DNA from: Pigoraptor vietnamica
Lineage: Eukaryota; Opisthokonta; Filasterea
DNA length: 14,131 nt
Direction: 5' to 3'
NCBI GenBank assembly: GCA_943704525.1
Contig: CALSCQ010001541.1
Span: 2,501 to 16,631 of the forward strand
The notes beneath the pieces are model-generated. The model saw nothing but the letters and a program-made list of their open reading frames with translations, did not search any database and had not been told where the DNA came from. Of this stretch, positions 1-7,785 are shown in pieces; position 1 is the stretch's first letter, and every line of letters starts with the position of its first letter. Made by a program: the position numbers and the translations under genes.

Positions 1-9
1 ACAGCAATT

Positions 10-29
10 AGGGTGTCACTAGGGTGTCA
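10..29. repeat. Two direct copies of a 9-bp motif
   Basis: The motif AGGGTGTCA occurs at 10-18 and again at 21-29, an 11-bp period, just beyond the 3' end of the F-box/ankyrin gene that ends at 63. A loosely similar GGTGACAT motif lies on the other side of that gene at 1987-2022. The window edge prevents seeing whether more copies exist to the left. Function is unknown and chance is possible. Confidence 0.4.
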
Positions 30-62
30 AACGCGTATAGTACTTTTACAGGCTCTCTGTTA

Positions 63-1895
63 CTAGTCAAAGCAAAACTCGACGCGCTTACGCTCCGAGC
101 GCGTCGCATCTCCCTTTGCGCTCCCAAAGAGGCACATGTCGCCCCTGTTCAGCGCCTTCAGCACGTCGTTGCCGCACTCTTGCGCGCGTTCGGCGGGGGA
201 AAGTCGCCGCATGACAAAGCGAAAGAGCTTCCACCGGCGCGACCTGCACGCCGACGCGGCCGACGCCCGCAGTCCCGGCACGCGACGGTCGATCGTCTGC
301 GCCATCCGCAGGTTGCCCATTCGCACGGCTGCATCTAGTGCGCCTGTCATGTCGAACGGGACTGTGCGGAGATCGAATGAGCTTGGCTGACGTGCCGCTA
401 CGGAGTCCTTCACGGGTGCGATGCGGGCGTTCACGTCGATTAAGAACGACACGACGCCGCTGTGTCCGGCCACGACCGCCCTCTCCGCCAGCCGCTCTGT
501 GGCGGCCGCTCGTACAAAGCGGGGGTCCGCAATGTCCACGCTCCGGCATATGTGGCGTAGCAGCGCGACGTTGCCCTGCCGCACGGCCTCCGCGCACCAC
601 TTGCTCGCGGCGTCGTGCACGCTGTAAGCACTTCCCGACTCCGTCCACTGCGCCAGCATAAAGTCCACGAAAGCGGGCGTCAGAGGGTGGCGATCTTCCA
701 CCTCGCGAGGCCGCGGCCAGACGTGGGGGATGGTATTCGTAAGAATGCCGTTCGCGGCCAAGTGTTCAAGCGCGGATATGGCGCAGCGCTCGGTCAGGGC
801 GCGAACGGCCAACGACACGCCATCGGCTGTTATACGGGCCGCCGCAATGGCACACGTGTCGTCGCCAGTGCGAACAAGGCTGTCGAGAGCGCGTCTGCCG
901 GTGTGCACGCTCTCGTTCTCCACCAGGCGCGCTATAACTGCGACGCGTTCGCCCACGGCCAATCTCTGCACGCCAAACGCATGCAACCGCTCGGCAGCCT
1001 GCGCGTCCTTCGCACTCGTGAACACGCGCCAGAGCGACTTGGACCCCAGTTGGTCGAGTGTCCGCCCGGAATGCGTCGTCACGAAATCGAAGAAGGCGTC
1101 GGGGACGCTGACAATCCACTCGGCCGCGCCAGCGCCTCTCCGACGGCGGCACTCGTCGTAAAGCGCCTCCGTGACGCTCGTCGGCGCCTGCACGGAGCAC
1201 CGCACGCTGAGTGGAATGGACTGTAAGAGCGCGGCCGCAAGCCAGTAGTCGGTCAGGTGCGGCAGCATGCGAGTCACGAGGTCCGGCTCACTGCGGCGCA
1301 CGGGCCCCTGCACTGCATGTCCCGCTGCTTCTCCAGCGAGGAACTTTGGCTGCGCGTCGAGAAGAAAGAGCACTTGATCGCGCGAAAGATCCGACCACGC
1401 GCCCTCGTCGGACCAGTTGTTTGGGTCGTCAGAGTAGACTGCCGTGTAGTCGCCAGCGCCCATGGTGGGGAGGCAGTTTTCCGCGAGAAATACGAACACA
1501 TCCCAGTGCTTGTGCCGAATGGCGGACTTGATCACAACGTCTAGAGCATAACACGGGCCCTCCCGGCGCAGGCACCTGGAGTGAAGGCCGCCTCTCACGT
1601 GGATGGCGTGCAGCAGGCGGATGACCTCCACGCGGCCGTTCCTCGCTGCCTTCTCAAAGTTCCAGTAACAGAGCGGATAATAGAGGGCAAGGTCGCTGAC
1701 GACGCTCTCGTTTATCGTGCGACTGAAGCGGTCGACGAACGACCGCAGCGTCTTGCACGTGGCGCGGAGATGCCCGATGTCGGTGAGCGTGAACCGCCCA
1801 AACTTCACCGTGTGGATAAGGATTTCTTCCGGCAGACCAAAGAGGAGCGAGAAGTCTGCATCCCCGCCCGCAACCGCGCTTTCCGGCGTCCCCAT
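63..1895 (-). CDS. F-box and ankyrin-like repeat protein, intronless, 610 aa
   Basis: A single uninterrupted frame runs from ATG at 1895 to TAG at 63. Residues about 19-58 fit an F-box: LPEEIL at 21-26, then an LRATCKTLRSFVDR-type second half at 43-56. Downstream are degenerate ankyrin-like helical hairpins, for example FEKAARNGRVEVIRLLHA at 80-97, and further (A)xxGN/HxxxxxxL units towards the C-terminus. By family knowledge the F-box would bind Skp1 in an SCF ubiquitin ligase and the repeats would choose the substrate. F-box plus ankyrin proteins are abundant in amoebae and in Pandoravirus-like giant viruses. The gene has no intron, unlike its two spliced neighbours, and has a TATA-like box about 70 nt upstream. 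No catalytic residues are expected. The repeat boundaries are weak and the true substrate is unknown. I am sure of the coding frame and fairly sure of the F-box. Confidence 0.85.
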   Translation of the reverse strand: MGTPESAVAGGDADFSLLFGLPEEILIHTVKFGRFTLTDIGHLRATCKTLRSFVDRFSRTINESVVSDLALYYPLCYWNFEKAARNGRVEVIRLLHAIHVRGGLHSRCLRREGPCYALDVVIKSAIRHKHWDVFVFLAENCLPTMGAGDYTAVYSDDPNNWSDEGAWSDLSRDQVLFLLDAQPKFLAGEAAGHAVQGPVRRSEPDLVTRMLPHLTDYWLAAALLQSIPLSVRCSVQAPTSVTEALYDECRRRRGAGAAEWIVSVPDAFFDFVTTHSGRTLDQLGSKSLWRVFTSAKDAQAAERLHAFGVQRLAVGERVAVIARLVENESVHTGRRALDSLVRTGDDTCAIAAARITADGVSLAVRALTERCAISALEHLAANGILTNTIPHVWPRPREVEDRHPLTPAFVDFMLAQWTESGSAYSVHDAASKWCAEAVRQGNVALLRHICRSVDIADPRFVRAAATERLAERAVVAGHSGVVSFLIDVNARIAPVKDSVAARQPSSFDLRTVPFDMTGALDAAVRMGNLRMAQTIDRRVPGLRASAASACRSRRWKLFRFVMRRLSPAERAQECGNDVLKALNRGDMCLFGSAKGDATRSERKRVEFCFD

Positions 1896-1961
1896 GACTC
1901 AGCTATGGTAATGAACAAGAGATGACTTTTCAAGAACTTAATGGGATCGGAGCCGGTGTGT

Positions 1962-1970
1962 GATATTTTA
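1962..1970 (-). promoter_or_regulatory. Candidate TATA box of the F-box/ankyrin gene
   Basis: On the minus strand this reads TAAAATATC, an AT-rich island in GC-rich surroundings. It is about 70 nt upstream of the ATG at 1895. The same spacing is seen for the two other minus-strand genes, which supports it. It is inferred from position and composition only. Confidence 0.4.
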
Positions 1971-1986
1971 CAATAACCACATGCTG

Positions 1987-2022
1987 ATGTCACCTGGTGA
2001 CATGGGTAACATCGGGTGACAT
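1987..2022. repeat. Perfect inverted repeat with an extra direct copy
   Basis: ATGTCACC (1987-1994) and GGTGACAT (1996-2003) form a perfect 8-bp inverted repeat around one T. A third copy, GGTGACAT, lies at 2015-2022. The group sits about 90-125 bp upstream of the F-box/ankyrin start and just beyond its TATA-like box, so it could be a dimeric transcription factor site. No known factor is recognised. Confidence 0.45.
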
Positions 2023-2129
2023 CCAGTATCCGGACCAACAAGTGAGCGCTCACATGCACGCATAAAAAGTATATTGTTCAGTTACGCGGCACGCACACGC
2101 ACACGCAGCAGCGCCCACACGCTAGATCA

Positions 2130-5100
2130 TCACACCTTGAGCACTTCCACCGCAATGGCAGCCACGAGAAACGCGGCATACATGAGAAGAAGGAAGATGC
2201 CGAACAGACGCCCGACGCTAAACTTGCTCACGACCATAAAGATTACACTGGAAACTATCGACGCGAGGAGGAAGCTGAGCGAGACGGTGAGGCTGGACGA
2301 CAGCTCAAAGGGGTATGGATCGCTGATGGTGGTCGTCGCAATGAGGCACGAAATGCCCACGCCGAAGAGGATGTCTGCGGGAAAGGCGACTTAGAGTTAG
2401 AGAGCACGACGGGCAATTCACTTGGACAGGGGGTGGCACCAATGCATAGTGTGCAGCTTGAAGTTTGAAACTGGGACGGGCAAATCACGTGACACCAGTG
2501 TATGCTGAACACTTGAAGCTCCACGTACTCAGAAGGGGCGCTCCGTAGCAAGCTCCGACGGCCATGCGCGGGAAGCCCATCCGCGCGACGGCCAGGTTGG
2601 CGATGTAATCTGTGTGGCAGAGCGAATGAGACCAGATTCACGAACGCCCTGTTGTCGAAGCGAGAGGGCGTTTGGGTGTGTGTGTATGTGTGGGCGAGGA
2701 GGGGCAACAGCAGGCGACCCACCGCCAATGCTGTTGCCCCACGAGAGGACCGTGAGGCCAAGCAGCGCATCGCTGATCTTGAAGATCCGACCAAGCGCCT
2801 GCAAGCAAGTAGACATCAGGCATAGACTCATTTTTACGGCAGAGCACAAGCAAGTAGACATCAGGCATAGACCCATTTTCACGGCAGAGCACAAGCAAGT
2901 AGACATCAGGCATAGACCCATTTTTACGGCAGAGCACAAGCAAGTAGACATCAGGCAATTAGACTCATTTTTCCGACAGAGCACAAGATGCACTACTTTG
3001 TACACACGAGAAAACATCGCCGGACACGGCGTTGTTGTCTGTCAGCACCACACGCGCGCGCCCACACGATCTGCATTGAGCCGGAAACGCACCTCGAGAA
3101 GGTTCACAATCTCGTTCGCAATTCCGTAAATCCACACAACCGACGCAATAAATCCGATAAACGCGAAAATCTACAAAGGAAGGTACGAACAAACAGAGTG
3201 AGTCCAATTTTCACACATTATAATGTGTGTGTGTGTGTGTGTGTGTGTGATGGGACGAAATATACAGAGGGAACGGTCGGACATCGTCGTTGCATCGTGC
3301 TATGCGCTTCGGGTACGCATGCATACACTCACCGCGTGGTACCGCGGCGGTTCCGATGTCTTGGACGTGAAGAGAACGAGAAGGAAGAGCAGAGCACCCA
3401 CGATGAGCGCAAGCTCCCACACCATGAAGTGCGGCGCAAGCTCCTTCCCGTACACTGCGCGAGGGACGAGCACGTGCGTCAGTCGGAAAGATGATAGGCA
3501 TGACGAAAACGGGTGTTTGCACGTGGATAGTGCGCGTGGGGTGCGCGAGACACAGCGCGAAGCCCAAATGAGAAACGATACGGACGACATGGAAAACAAC
3601 GAAAAAATCAAGAGAGAAGACGTACGGTTGGTGATGAGGCTTGCGACAACGGGGGCCGTGAAGCACTGGATGAGCTGCAGCGGCTTGCACCAGTTCGAGT
3701 TGGGCTCGTCCTCGTCCACGACGGGAATGCTCAGGCGGAGTATGACGATGATGGGGACCTGGTGCACGGCGATTAGTGCGCGCACAAGGTAAAAGGCGGA
3801 ACGCAGACACGCTGTACGAGAGAGTACTCGTGAGCATGCGAGTGTGTATGGTGGCGCGCGCGCGCGTGTGTGTGTGTGTGTGTGTTTGTGTGTGTGCGCG
3901 CGCGTGTGTGTGCGTGTGTGAACTTTGGTGAGAGAGAGGAGGGGGAGACGCCTCTCTTTCGCCCACCTTGATGATGGCCAAAATGCGCCCAAATGCGTTG
4001 TCGTTGTCAAAGACGTCCCTGTCGAATGTGACGAACACCTGACGCGCGAGGTGCTTGTGCCACGGCAGCTCGGCTTCCTCCTTGACGGCTCCGAGCAGTG
4101 GCGACTCTGAGGGAAGACAGAGAACAAAATGCATTGAGCGATTTGTTGGGCCAATAATAAAAAAAGTAAAACGTTCACGTACAATACACTGACGACACGC
4201 CGCAGGATTCGCGCTCCGACACCCATGTCCTCCCCCCGCGGACATCAAAACAAAAACAAGGCCAAAAAAAAGTCGGCCCCGCATTCCTCGAACCTTCGTC
4301 GTGGCTTTCCGACAGCCGCTCGCACGCCTTGCACCCGTGGCGACATGTGGACGAGATCGCCTCGCTGCCAAGCACAGCGACGCCCACCCCAAAAGCGGAC
4401 GAAAGCATCCGCGAGTGCGCATCCACGTGCCCAGCACTGTGAACACGGTGCGCTGTCTCCTGCGGATGGGAAGGCCCGGCATGGTCGCGGGTGGGGTTGG
4501 GGGCGCGCGTTTCGGACTCGACGCCTGCAGCGCAAGCATGCACAAATACACAACATGATCGAGAAACCGTGAGTGTTGTGAATGGGCATGTCCGAGTAGG
4601 TGTGTAAGAACGTGCCGAGTGGGTGTGTAAGAACGTGTCGAGTGGGTGTGTGAGTTAACGTGCGGTCATGCGCGGATGGGCTAGCGCGTTTCGGACCCCA
4701 TGCCCAGCGCATGCGTGCACAAGGACACAATATGAGAGAAACCGCGAGTGTTGTGATTGGGTATGTGTCTGAGCGGGTTGATTGGGTATGTGTCTGAGTG
4801 GGTGCGTGAGTGAACGTGTGAGTGAGAGAGAAACCGTAAGTGTTGTGGTTGGGTATGTGTCTCAGTGGGTGCGTGAGTGAACGTGTGAGTGAGAGGGGGG
4901 AAGAGGGAGACAGGGACAGAAAGAGGGAAATGAAATTCGGACACGGGCAATACTTGACATGGAGCACGCCAAACGCACCGTCAGCCGAGACGCCGCTCAC
5001 GCGAAGGTGGTCTTCCTCCAACAGCCGCTTTTTCTCGGCGTCCTTCTGCTTGTTCGCCTGATATATCTTTCTCCCGATGACCACGACGAGCACGTAAATA

Positions 5101-6313
5101 ACGTAGAGAATGACGAAAATGGCAGCCTCCCACGCGTAAATGTGACCGTCCGCGAGCATCCCAAACGTGAGCGCAACCGCAACGAGGTAAAACGCGGCGT
5201 CCCTGAGGAATGGCCGGCGCGTGACCGAGAACGGAACGGCGATCGCGACGCTCCCAACAACAACAGTCGACACGAAGAGGCCGCTGCCCGCGAGCTCGCC
5301 CACGGCCAGCGCGGCGCCGTGCTTGGACGCCGTGATCGACGCAATGACGCTAAAGATGTCCGGCGCCCCGTTTCCGAGGGCGAGAAAGGTCACGCCGGCG
5401 ACGTTCTGGCTGAGGTTGAGCGTCGTCGAGATGACGCTGAGCGCGGGGCAGAAGAACTCCTCGGCGGTCGTTCCGAGTGCGACGAAGAGAAAGATGAGCC
5501 ACAGAAAGAGGACGATGAGCGCAAAGCCGTAGTGGTGCGGCAGGTTGCAATAGGGGAGCTCGAGGTAGTTGATGAATCCGGAATCGGGGAGGCAGTCGCT
5601 GTCCATGCGCACAAAGGCACACTTGTCTGCCTTGTCCTCAATGTCCTCGCAGGGGTCGTCCTGAGGGCGTAGTGTGCCATCAGCGAGATCGGAGAATGTA
5701 TGACGCACACACACACACACACGCACGCACACATGCACATGGCACGCGGGGAAATGAGGAGAGAAAGAGGTTGCGTGAGGTGTGCATATCTGCGTGTGCG
5801 TGACCGACAGAGCAGCGCAGTCCGCCCACGCACCACCGTGAAGTTCAGTCCCTTGGCGCCCAACAAGTCCGCCGCATTCAACGTGTAAATCTTCCCCTTG
5901 TCAAGCCGGTCGCTCCGCCACAGCAGCCGCCGAGAGCTCGAGAGGGCGCCATCGTGCGCATCGGAGGGGGATCCTCCGCGGAAGTTGACTGCAATGTACA
6001 GCACCAGGAGACACAGGCCGGCCGCGCGAAGTGCGCCTGAAACATGCGCAAAGAGATCGGTAAGCAGAAAATCACAATCGGAAATCGTCCAGTGCGTGCG
6101 TACGCGTGTCTTCTGTGACACACTTCACAATATCCACTCTACTCGAGCGATGTGTGCATGCTTCAGAACATCCACTCCACTTGAGGGCGTGTGTGCGTGT
6201 GTGTGTGTGACAAGGGAAGAGGGCGATAAGAGCAGGTGGAACGCGATGGATGGATGCGCGGACAGAGTTACGCATTAAATGAACAGTCACACACCCGCGC
6301 GACGCGTGCTCAT
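2130..6313 (-). CDS. Sodium/calcium exchanger, NCLX/CCX type, 10 exons, 592 aa
   Basis: Exons in coding order: 6313-6295, 6036-5834, 5660-4979, 4106-3967, 3758-3626, 3454-3333, 3170-3093, 2798-2723, 2609-2529, 2374-2130. All introns are GT-AG and all phases agree, giving 1779 nt. A hydrophobic N-terminal segment (about residues 9-24) is a signal peptide or anchor. A Cys-rich luminal stretch has Cys 78, 88, 97 and 112 in the NCLX pattern. The alpha-1 repeat carries GNGAPD at 170-175, and alpha-2 carries WGNSIGD at 479-485 followed by YIANLAVARMGFPRMA. Between them are hydrophobic helices (about 120-137, 202-216, 229-243, 253-270), a short hydrophilic loop, then IPVVD and PPRYHAIFAFIGF segments. 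Human NCLX (SLC8B1), of nearly the same length, exports Ca2+ from mitochondria; plant CCX proteins act at other membranes. Location here is not decided by the sequence. Exons 2-10 are secure. Exon 1 (19 nt, MSTRRAG) is inferred from phase, start context and the upstream TATA box. Confidence 0.92.
2408..2520. repeat. Imperfect direct repeat inside the last exchanger intron
   Basis: Two diverged copies, beginning GACGGGCAA at 2408 and at 2475 and both running to a CTTGAAG block, lie inside the intron at 2375-2528. They have internal length differences. This suggests an old local duplication with no visible function. Confidence 0.45.
2802..2987. repeat. 45-bp minisatellite in an exchanger intron, about four copies
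   Basis: Copies start at 2802, 2847, 2892 and 2937, each beginning CAAGCAAGTAGACATCAGG. The first three are 45 bp and nearly identical; the last is 47 bp and more diverged. The array occupies most of the 294-nt intron at 2799-3092 and ends directly at the 3' splice site before the exon starting at 2798. On the coding strand every copy contains CTACTTGCTTGTG, which closely matches the true acceptor CTACTTGCTTGCAG. The array therefore looks like serial duplication of the acceptor region. The period is a multiple of three, so it reads as an open frame, but splicing removes it. Confidence 0.9.
3224..3249. repeat. (TG)13 microsatellite in an exchanger intron
   Basis: There are thirteen uninterrupted TG units, read as CA in the transcript, inside the intron at 3171-3332. 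Confidence 0.95.
3853..3920. repeat. Mixed (GC)n(GT)n tract in an exchanger intron
   Basis: An almost perfect alternating purine-pyrimidine run of about 68 bp combines CG and TG units, inside the intron at 3759-3966. Such sequence is known to favour Z-DNA under supercoiling; whether it does so here is inference. Confidence 0.85.
4107..4978 (-). other. Longest exchanger intron (872 nt)
   Basis: The donor GACG|GTGCGT at 4979/4978 joins to the acceptor CCCTCAG before 4106, creating a Glu codon across the junction and restoring the NCLX loop in frame. The intron holds a GC-rich unique part (about 4110-4500) and a tandemly duplicated, TG-rich part (4505-4908). No exon with a fitting phase or family similarity was found inside. 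A competing GTATTG donor about 26 nt downstream puts the next exon out of frame and was not used. Confidence 0.8.
4505..4908. repeat. Nested local duplications inside the long intron
   Basis: A block starting GCGCGTTTCGGAC at 4505 recurs at 4684, an offset of 179 bp, and both continue through GAGAAACCG and GTGTTGTG. A third partial copy of the GAGAGAAACCG to GTGAGTGAGAG part begins near 4827. Short GTGGGTGTGTAAGAACGTG-like units are also repeated around 4600-4650. It looks like slippage-driven growth of the intron. Confidence 0.7.
5704..5738. repeat. CA-rich microsatellite in an exchanger intron
   Basis: A short run of CA units with CG interruptions lies inside the intron at 5661-5833. In the transcript it reads as GU-rich sequence. 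Confidence 0.8.
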
Positions 6314-6380
6314 GGCACACGGGCGACCCTGCAGCTATTACGCCCCCAAAGAAAGGAAAAAGGGCGACGTGACCAATTGC

Positions 6381-6386
6381 TATATA
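6381..6386 (-). promoter_or_regulatory. Candidate TATA box of the exchanger gene
   Basis: CTATATAG stands alone in GC-rich sequence about 70 nt upstream of the inferred exchanger ATG at 6313. That matches the spacing at the kinase and F-box/ankyrin genes. The element is palindromic, so it could also serve plus-strand transcription towards the F-box fragments. A CCAAT pentamer lies at 6373-6377 on the plus strand. Confidence 0.5.
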
Positions 6387-6583
6387 GAAAGAGAGAGCGG
6401 AGAGTAGGATTGCGTTGTGCTTGCGTCCGTATACGTGGCGTGTGCTGTCCAGAGGGTGACGTCGCGAAAGAAAGGTCACACAGGTCACGGCACGACGGAC
6501 AAGAGCGGAATGGTGCTCTGCAGCGCAAGTGAGAGTGCGGATCGCGCTTTGTGCGTACGAAGTGACGCGAGTGAGATAGGGCG

Positions 6584-6586
<3 letters not shown>

Positions 6587-6648
<62 letters not shown>

Positions 6649-6649
6649 G
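6587..6649. repeat. (AG)n microsatellite, about 31 units
   Basis: A 63-bp AG tract with one interruption lies between the exchanger promoter and the F-box fragment. Polypurine tracts of this kind can form triplex DNA and in many eukaryotes bind GAGA-type factors. The rest of 6314-6834 shows no convincing gene; one plus-strand ATG at 6510 could begin a small upstream exon. Confidence 0.9.
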
Positions 6650-6834
6650 AAGAGAGTGGAAGCCGACGGAACTGGCGCCCAAATTTGGGGCATCAGGACA
6701 ACCGGAAGGTCACGTGGGCGAATCACAAGACACTCACGCACACCAAACAATAGAGTTTGAATCCGTCGGCTGTTGGAGTGCCGCTGGAAACTGGCAAGCG
6801 TCTTCGTCAGCGTCCGCATCGAGCGTCACAGTAG

Positions 6835-7416
6835 ACAAACACACATTATCCCCTCTACGACCTCCTGTCGCTCGAGGTGCTCGATCCGTTCGACATCTGC
6901 CGTCTTGCGTCCACGTGTCGCGGGTTACGCGAGCGAGTGCACAAGGTCGTGCGCATGCGATGGCCGCTGCTTGTGCGTCGCGGGAAAAAGCTCTCGCGAA
7001 TGTTCGCCGAACACGGCGATCCTGATGATTGGACGCCGCCCTTCTTTGTGTGGTTATCGGCGGGACTCCCACGTGACCATTCGCTTCGGCCGTCGCCCGC
7101 GTTTGTGTCGAGTGCGTGGGTGGAGGCCATCAACGAGCGCGCCCGGATGCTTGCCTGGACGCGGGTCGGTTCCGAGTATATGAACGCCATGAAGCACCAT
7201 GAGTGGGTTCCCGTGAGTGAGATGGTCGGGTGCGAGCCGAGTGAAGACGACTTTGGCGCATATCGCGCCGCGTGGGATGTCCCCGGCAGTCGCGCGAGGA
7301 AGTACGTGCGAGACATGGTCGCGGCAGGCTGTGTTTGTGTGCCGGAGAAGGATCGCTATTGGGCCATCGATTGTTCGTTTGGACGGGGTCTTCGTGAAGG
7401 CGAGCTCGACGACTGA
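6835..7416 (+). CDS. F-box domain protein fragment, 193 aa, 5' end unresolved
   Basis: The frame opens after a TAG at 6832 and closes with TGA at 7414-7416. It begins YPLYDLLSLEVLDPFD and continues ICRLASTCRGLRERV, a good F-box match that resembles the F-box of the minus-strand gene at 63-1895. The rest (rich in Trp, Arg, Glu) has no family I recognise. There is no ATG before the F-box. GTG at 6877 lies inside the domain and is not a credible start. A CACAGTAG acceptor-like sequence immediately precedes the frame, so an upstream exon is possible: an ATG at 6510 and a GTACGA donor at 6555/6556 would be in phase, but this is speculative. The stop lies where a Ser/Asp-rich sequence continues in another frame, so the C-terminus may be truncated. 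Confidence 0.6.
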   Translation, partial: TNTHYPLYDLLSLEVLDPFDICRLASTCRGLRERVHKVVRMRWPLLVRRGKKLSRMFAEHGDPDDWTPPFFVWLSAGLPRDHSLRPSPAFVSSAWVEAINERARMLAWTRVGSEYMNAMKHHEWVPVSEMVGCEPSEDDFGAYRAAWDVPGSRARKYVRDMVAAGCVCVPEKDRYWAIDCSFGRGLREGELDD

Positions 7417-7418
7417 CT

Positions 7419-7705
7419 CTGTGCAAAGTGAATCGGAACACGCGTCTAGTTCTGAGCGCAGCGAATCGGACTCTGATACGGCGGGCGTTACTCGACCGAG
7501 GCTGGGCGATCTCACAAACCCGGTCGCCATCGTATCGCTAAGCATGGATTTGCCGAGCGGCAACCGCGATCGTCACAATTCCATGCGCGAGTCTTTTTTC
7601 GCGAACGAGGCCCGTGCTATCCCAGGGTGTGACGACATTTACGCGTGTTTGCAGACCCTCCGCATCCTGCGCTGGCGGCTCGCGAAAGAATACGTCGAGG
7701 CGTGG
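7419..7705 (+). pseudogene. Ser/Asp-rich continuation in a shifted frame
   Basis: Directly after the TGA at 7416, the frame shifted by one base reads a Ser/Glu/Asp-rich stretch (TDSVQSESEHASSSERSESD), then a more ordinary segment ending ILRWRLAKEYVEAWRD. An ATG at 7544 lies within it. The acidic stretch resembles the tail of the ORF at 8744-9094, and the DNA before both (GGCGAG then T/C-GACG) is similar. This suggests that a one-base indel separated the F-box part from its acidic tail, or that two related tails exist. The useful frame seems to change again near 7700. Confidence 0.4.
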
Positions 7706-7741
7706 CGTGACTCGCTTCCTGTTCTCGGCGGCCGACTTCGT

Positions 7742-7785
7742 GTTTCGGCTCGGTGGGGACGATGTTTCGGCTCGGTGGGGACGAT
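7742..7785 (+). repeat. Exact 22-bp tandem duplication causing a frameshift
   Basis: Positions 7742-7763 and 7764-7785 are identical, starting GTTTCGGCTCGG and ending GGACGAT. As 22 is not a multiple of three, the copy shifts the frame by one. With a single copy, the sequence reading SAADFVFRLGGDD would run directly into ATAVFVWLQGADKYHNN, a smooth coding join. The duplication junction also creates an ATG at 7762. Confidence 0.9.

Noticed and set aside
615-1226. Plus-strand ORFs of 100-200 codons opposite the F-box/ankyrin gene
   Set aside because: They are Arg/Ala/Pro-rich antisense shadows of a GC-rich coding region; the minus frame has clear domain structure.
2802-2987. CRISPR-like array
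   Set aside because: The 45-bp units are contiguous with no unique spacers, in a eukaryotic intron; this is a minisatellite.
3759-3815. Upstream acceptor TACAG near 3812 for the exchanger exon ending at 3626
   Set aside because: Its phase does not match the AAG donor at 3967. The acceptor CACCAG before 3758 restores both the frame and the NCLX alignment.
3211-4551. 446-codon minus-strand ORF rich in His-Thr repeats
   Set aside because: It is exon plus intron read-through: the His-Thr stretches are TG microsatellites, and only 3967-4106 fits the exchanger in frame.
4245-5738. 497-codon minus-strand ORF as a stand-alone protein
   Set aside because: Its first part is the exchanger exon at 4979-5660; the rest reads into the 872-nt intron with repeated low-complexity sequence.
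6877-6879. GTG as start codon of the F-box fragment
   Set aside because: It lies inside the F-box, and coding continues upstream to 6835; non-ATG starts are not expected here.
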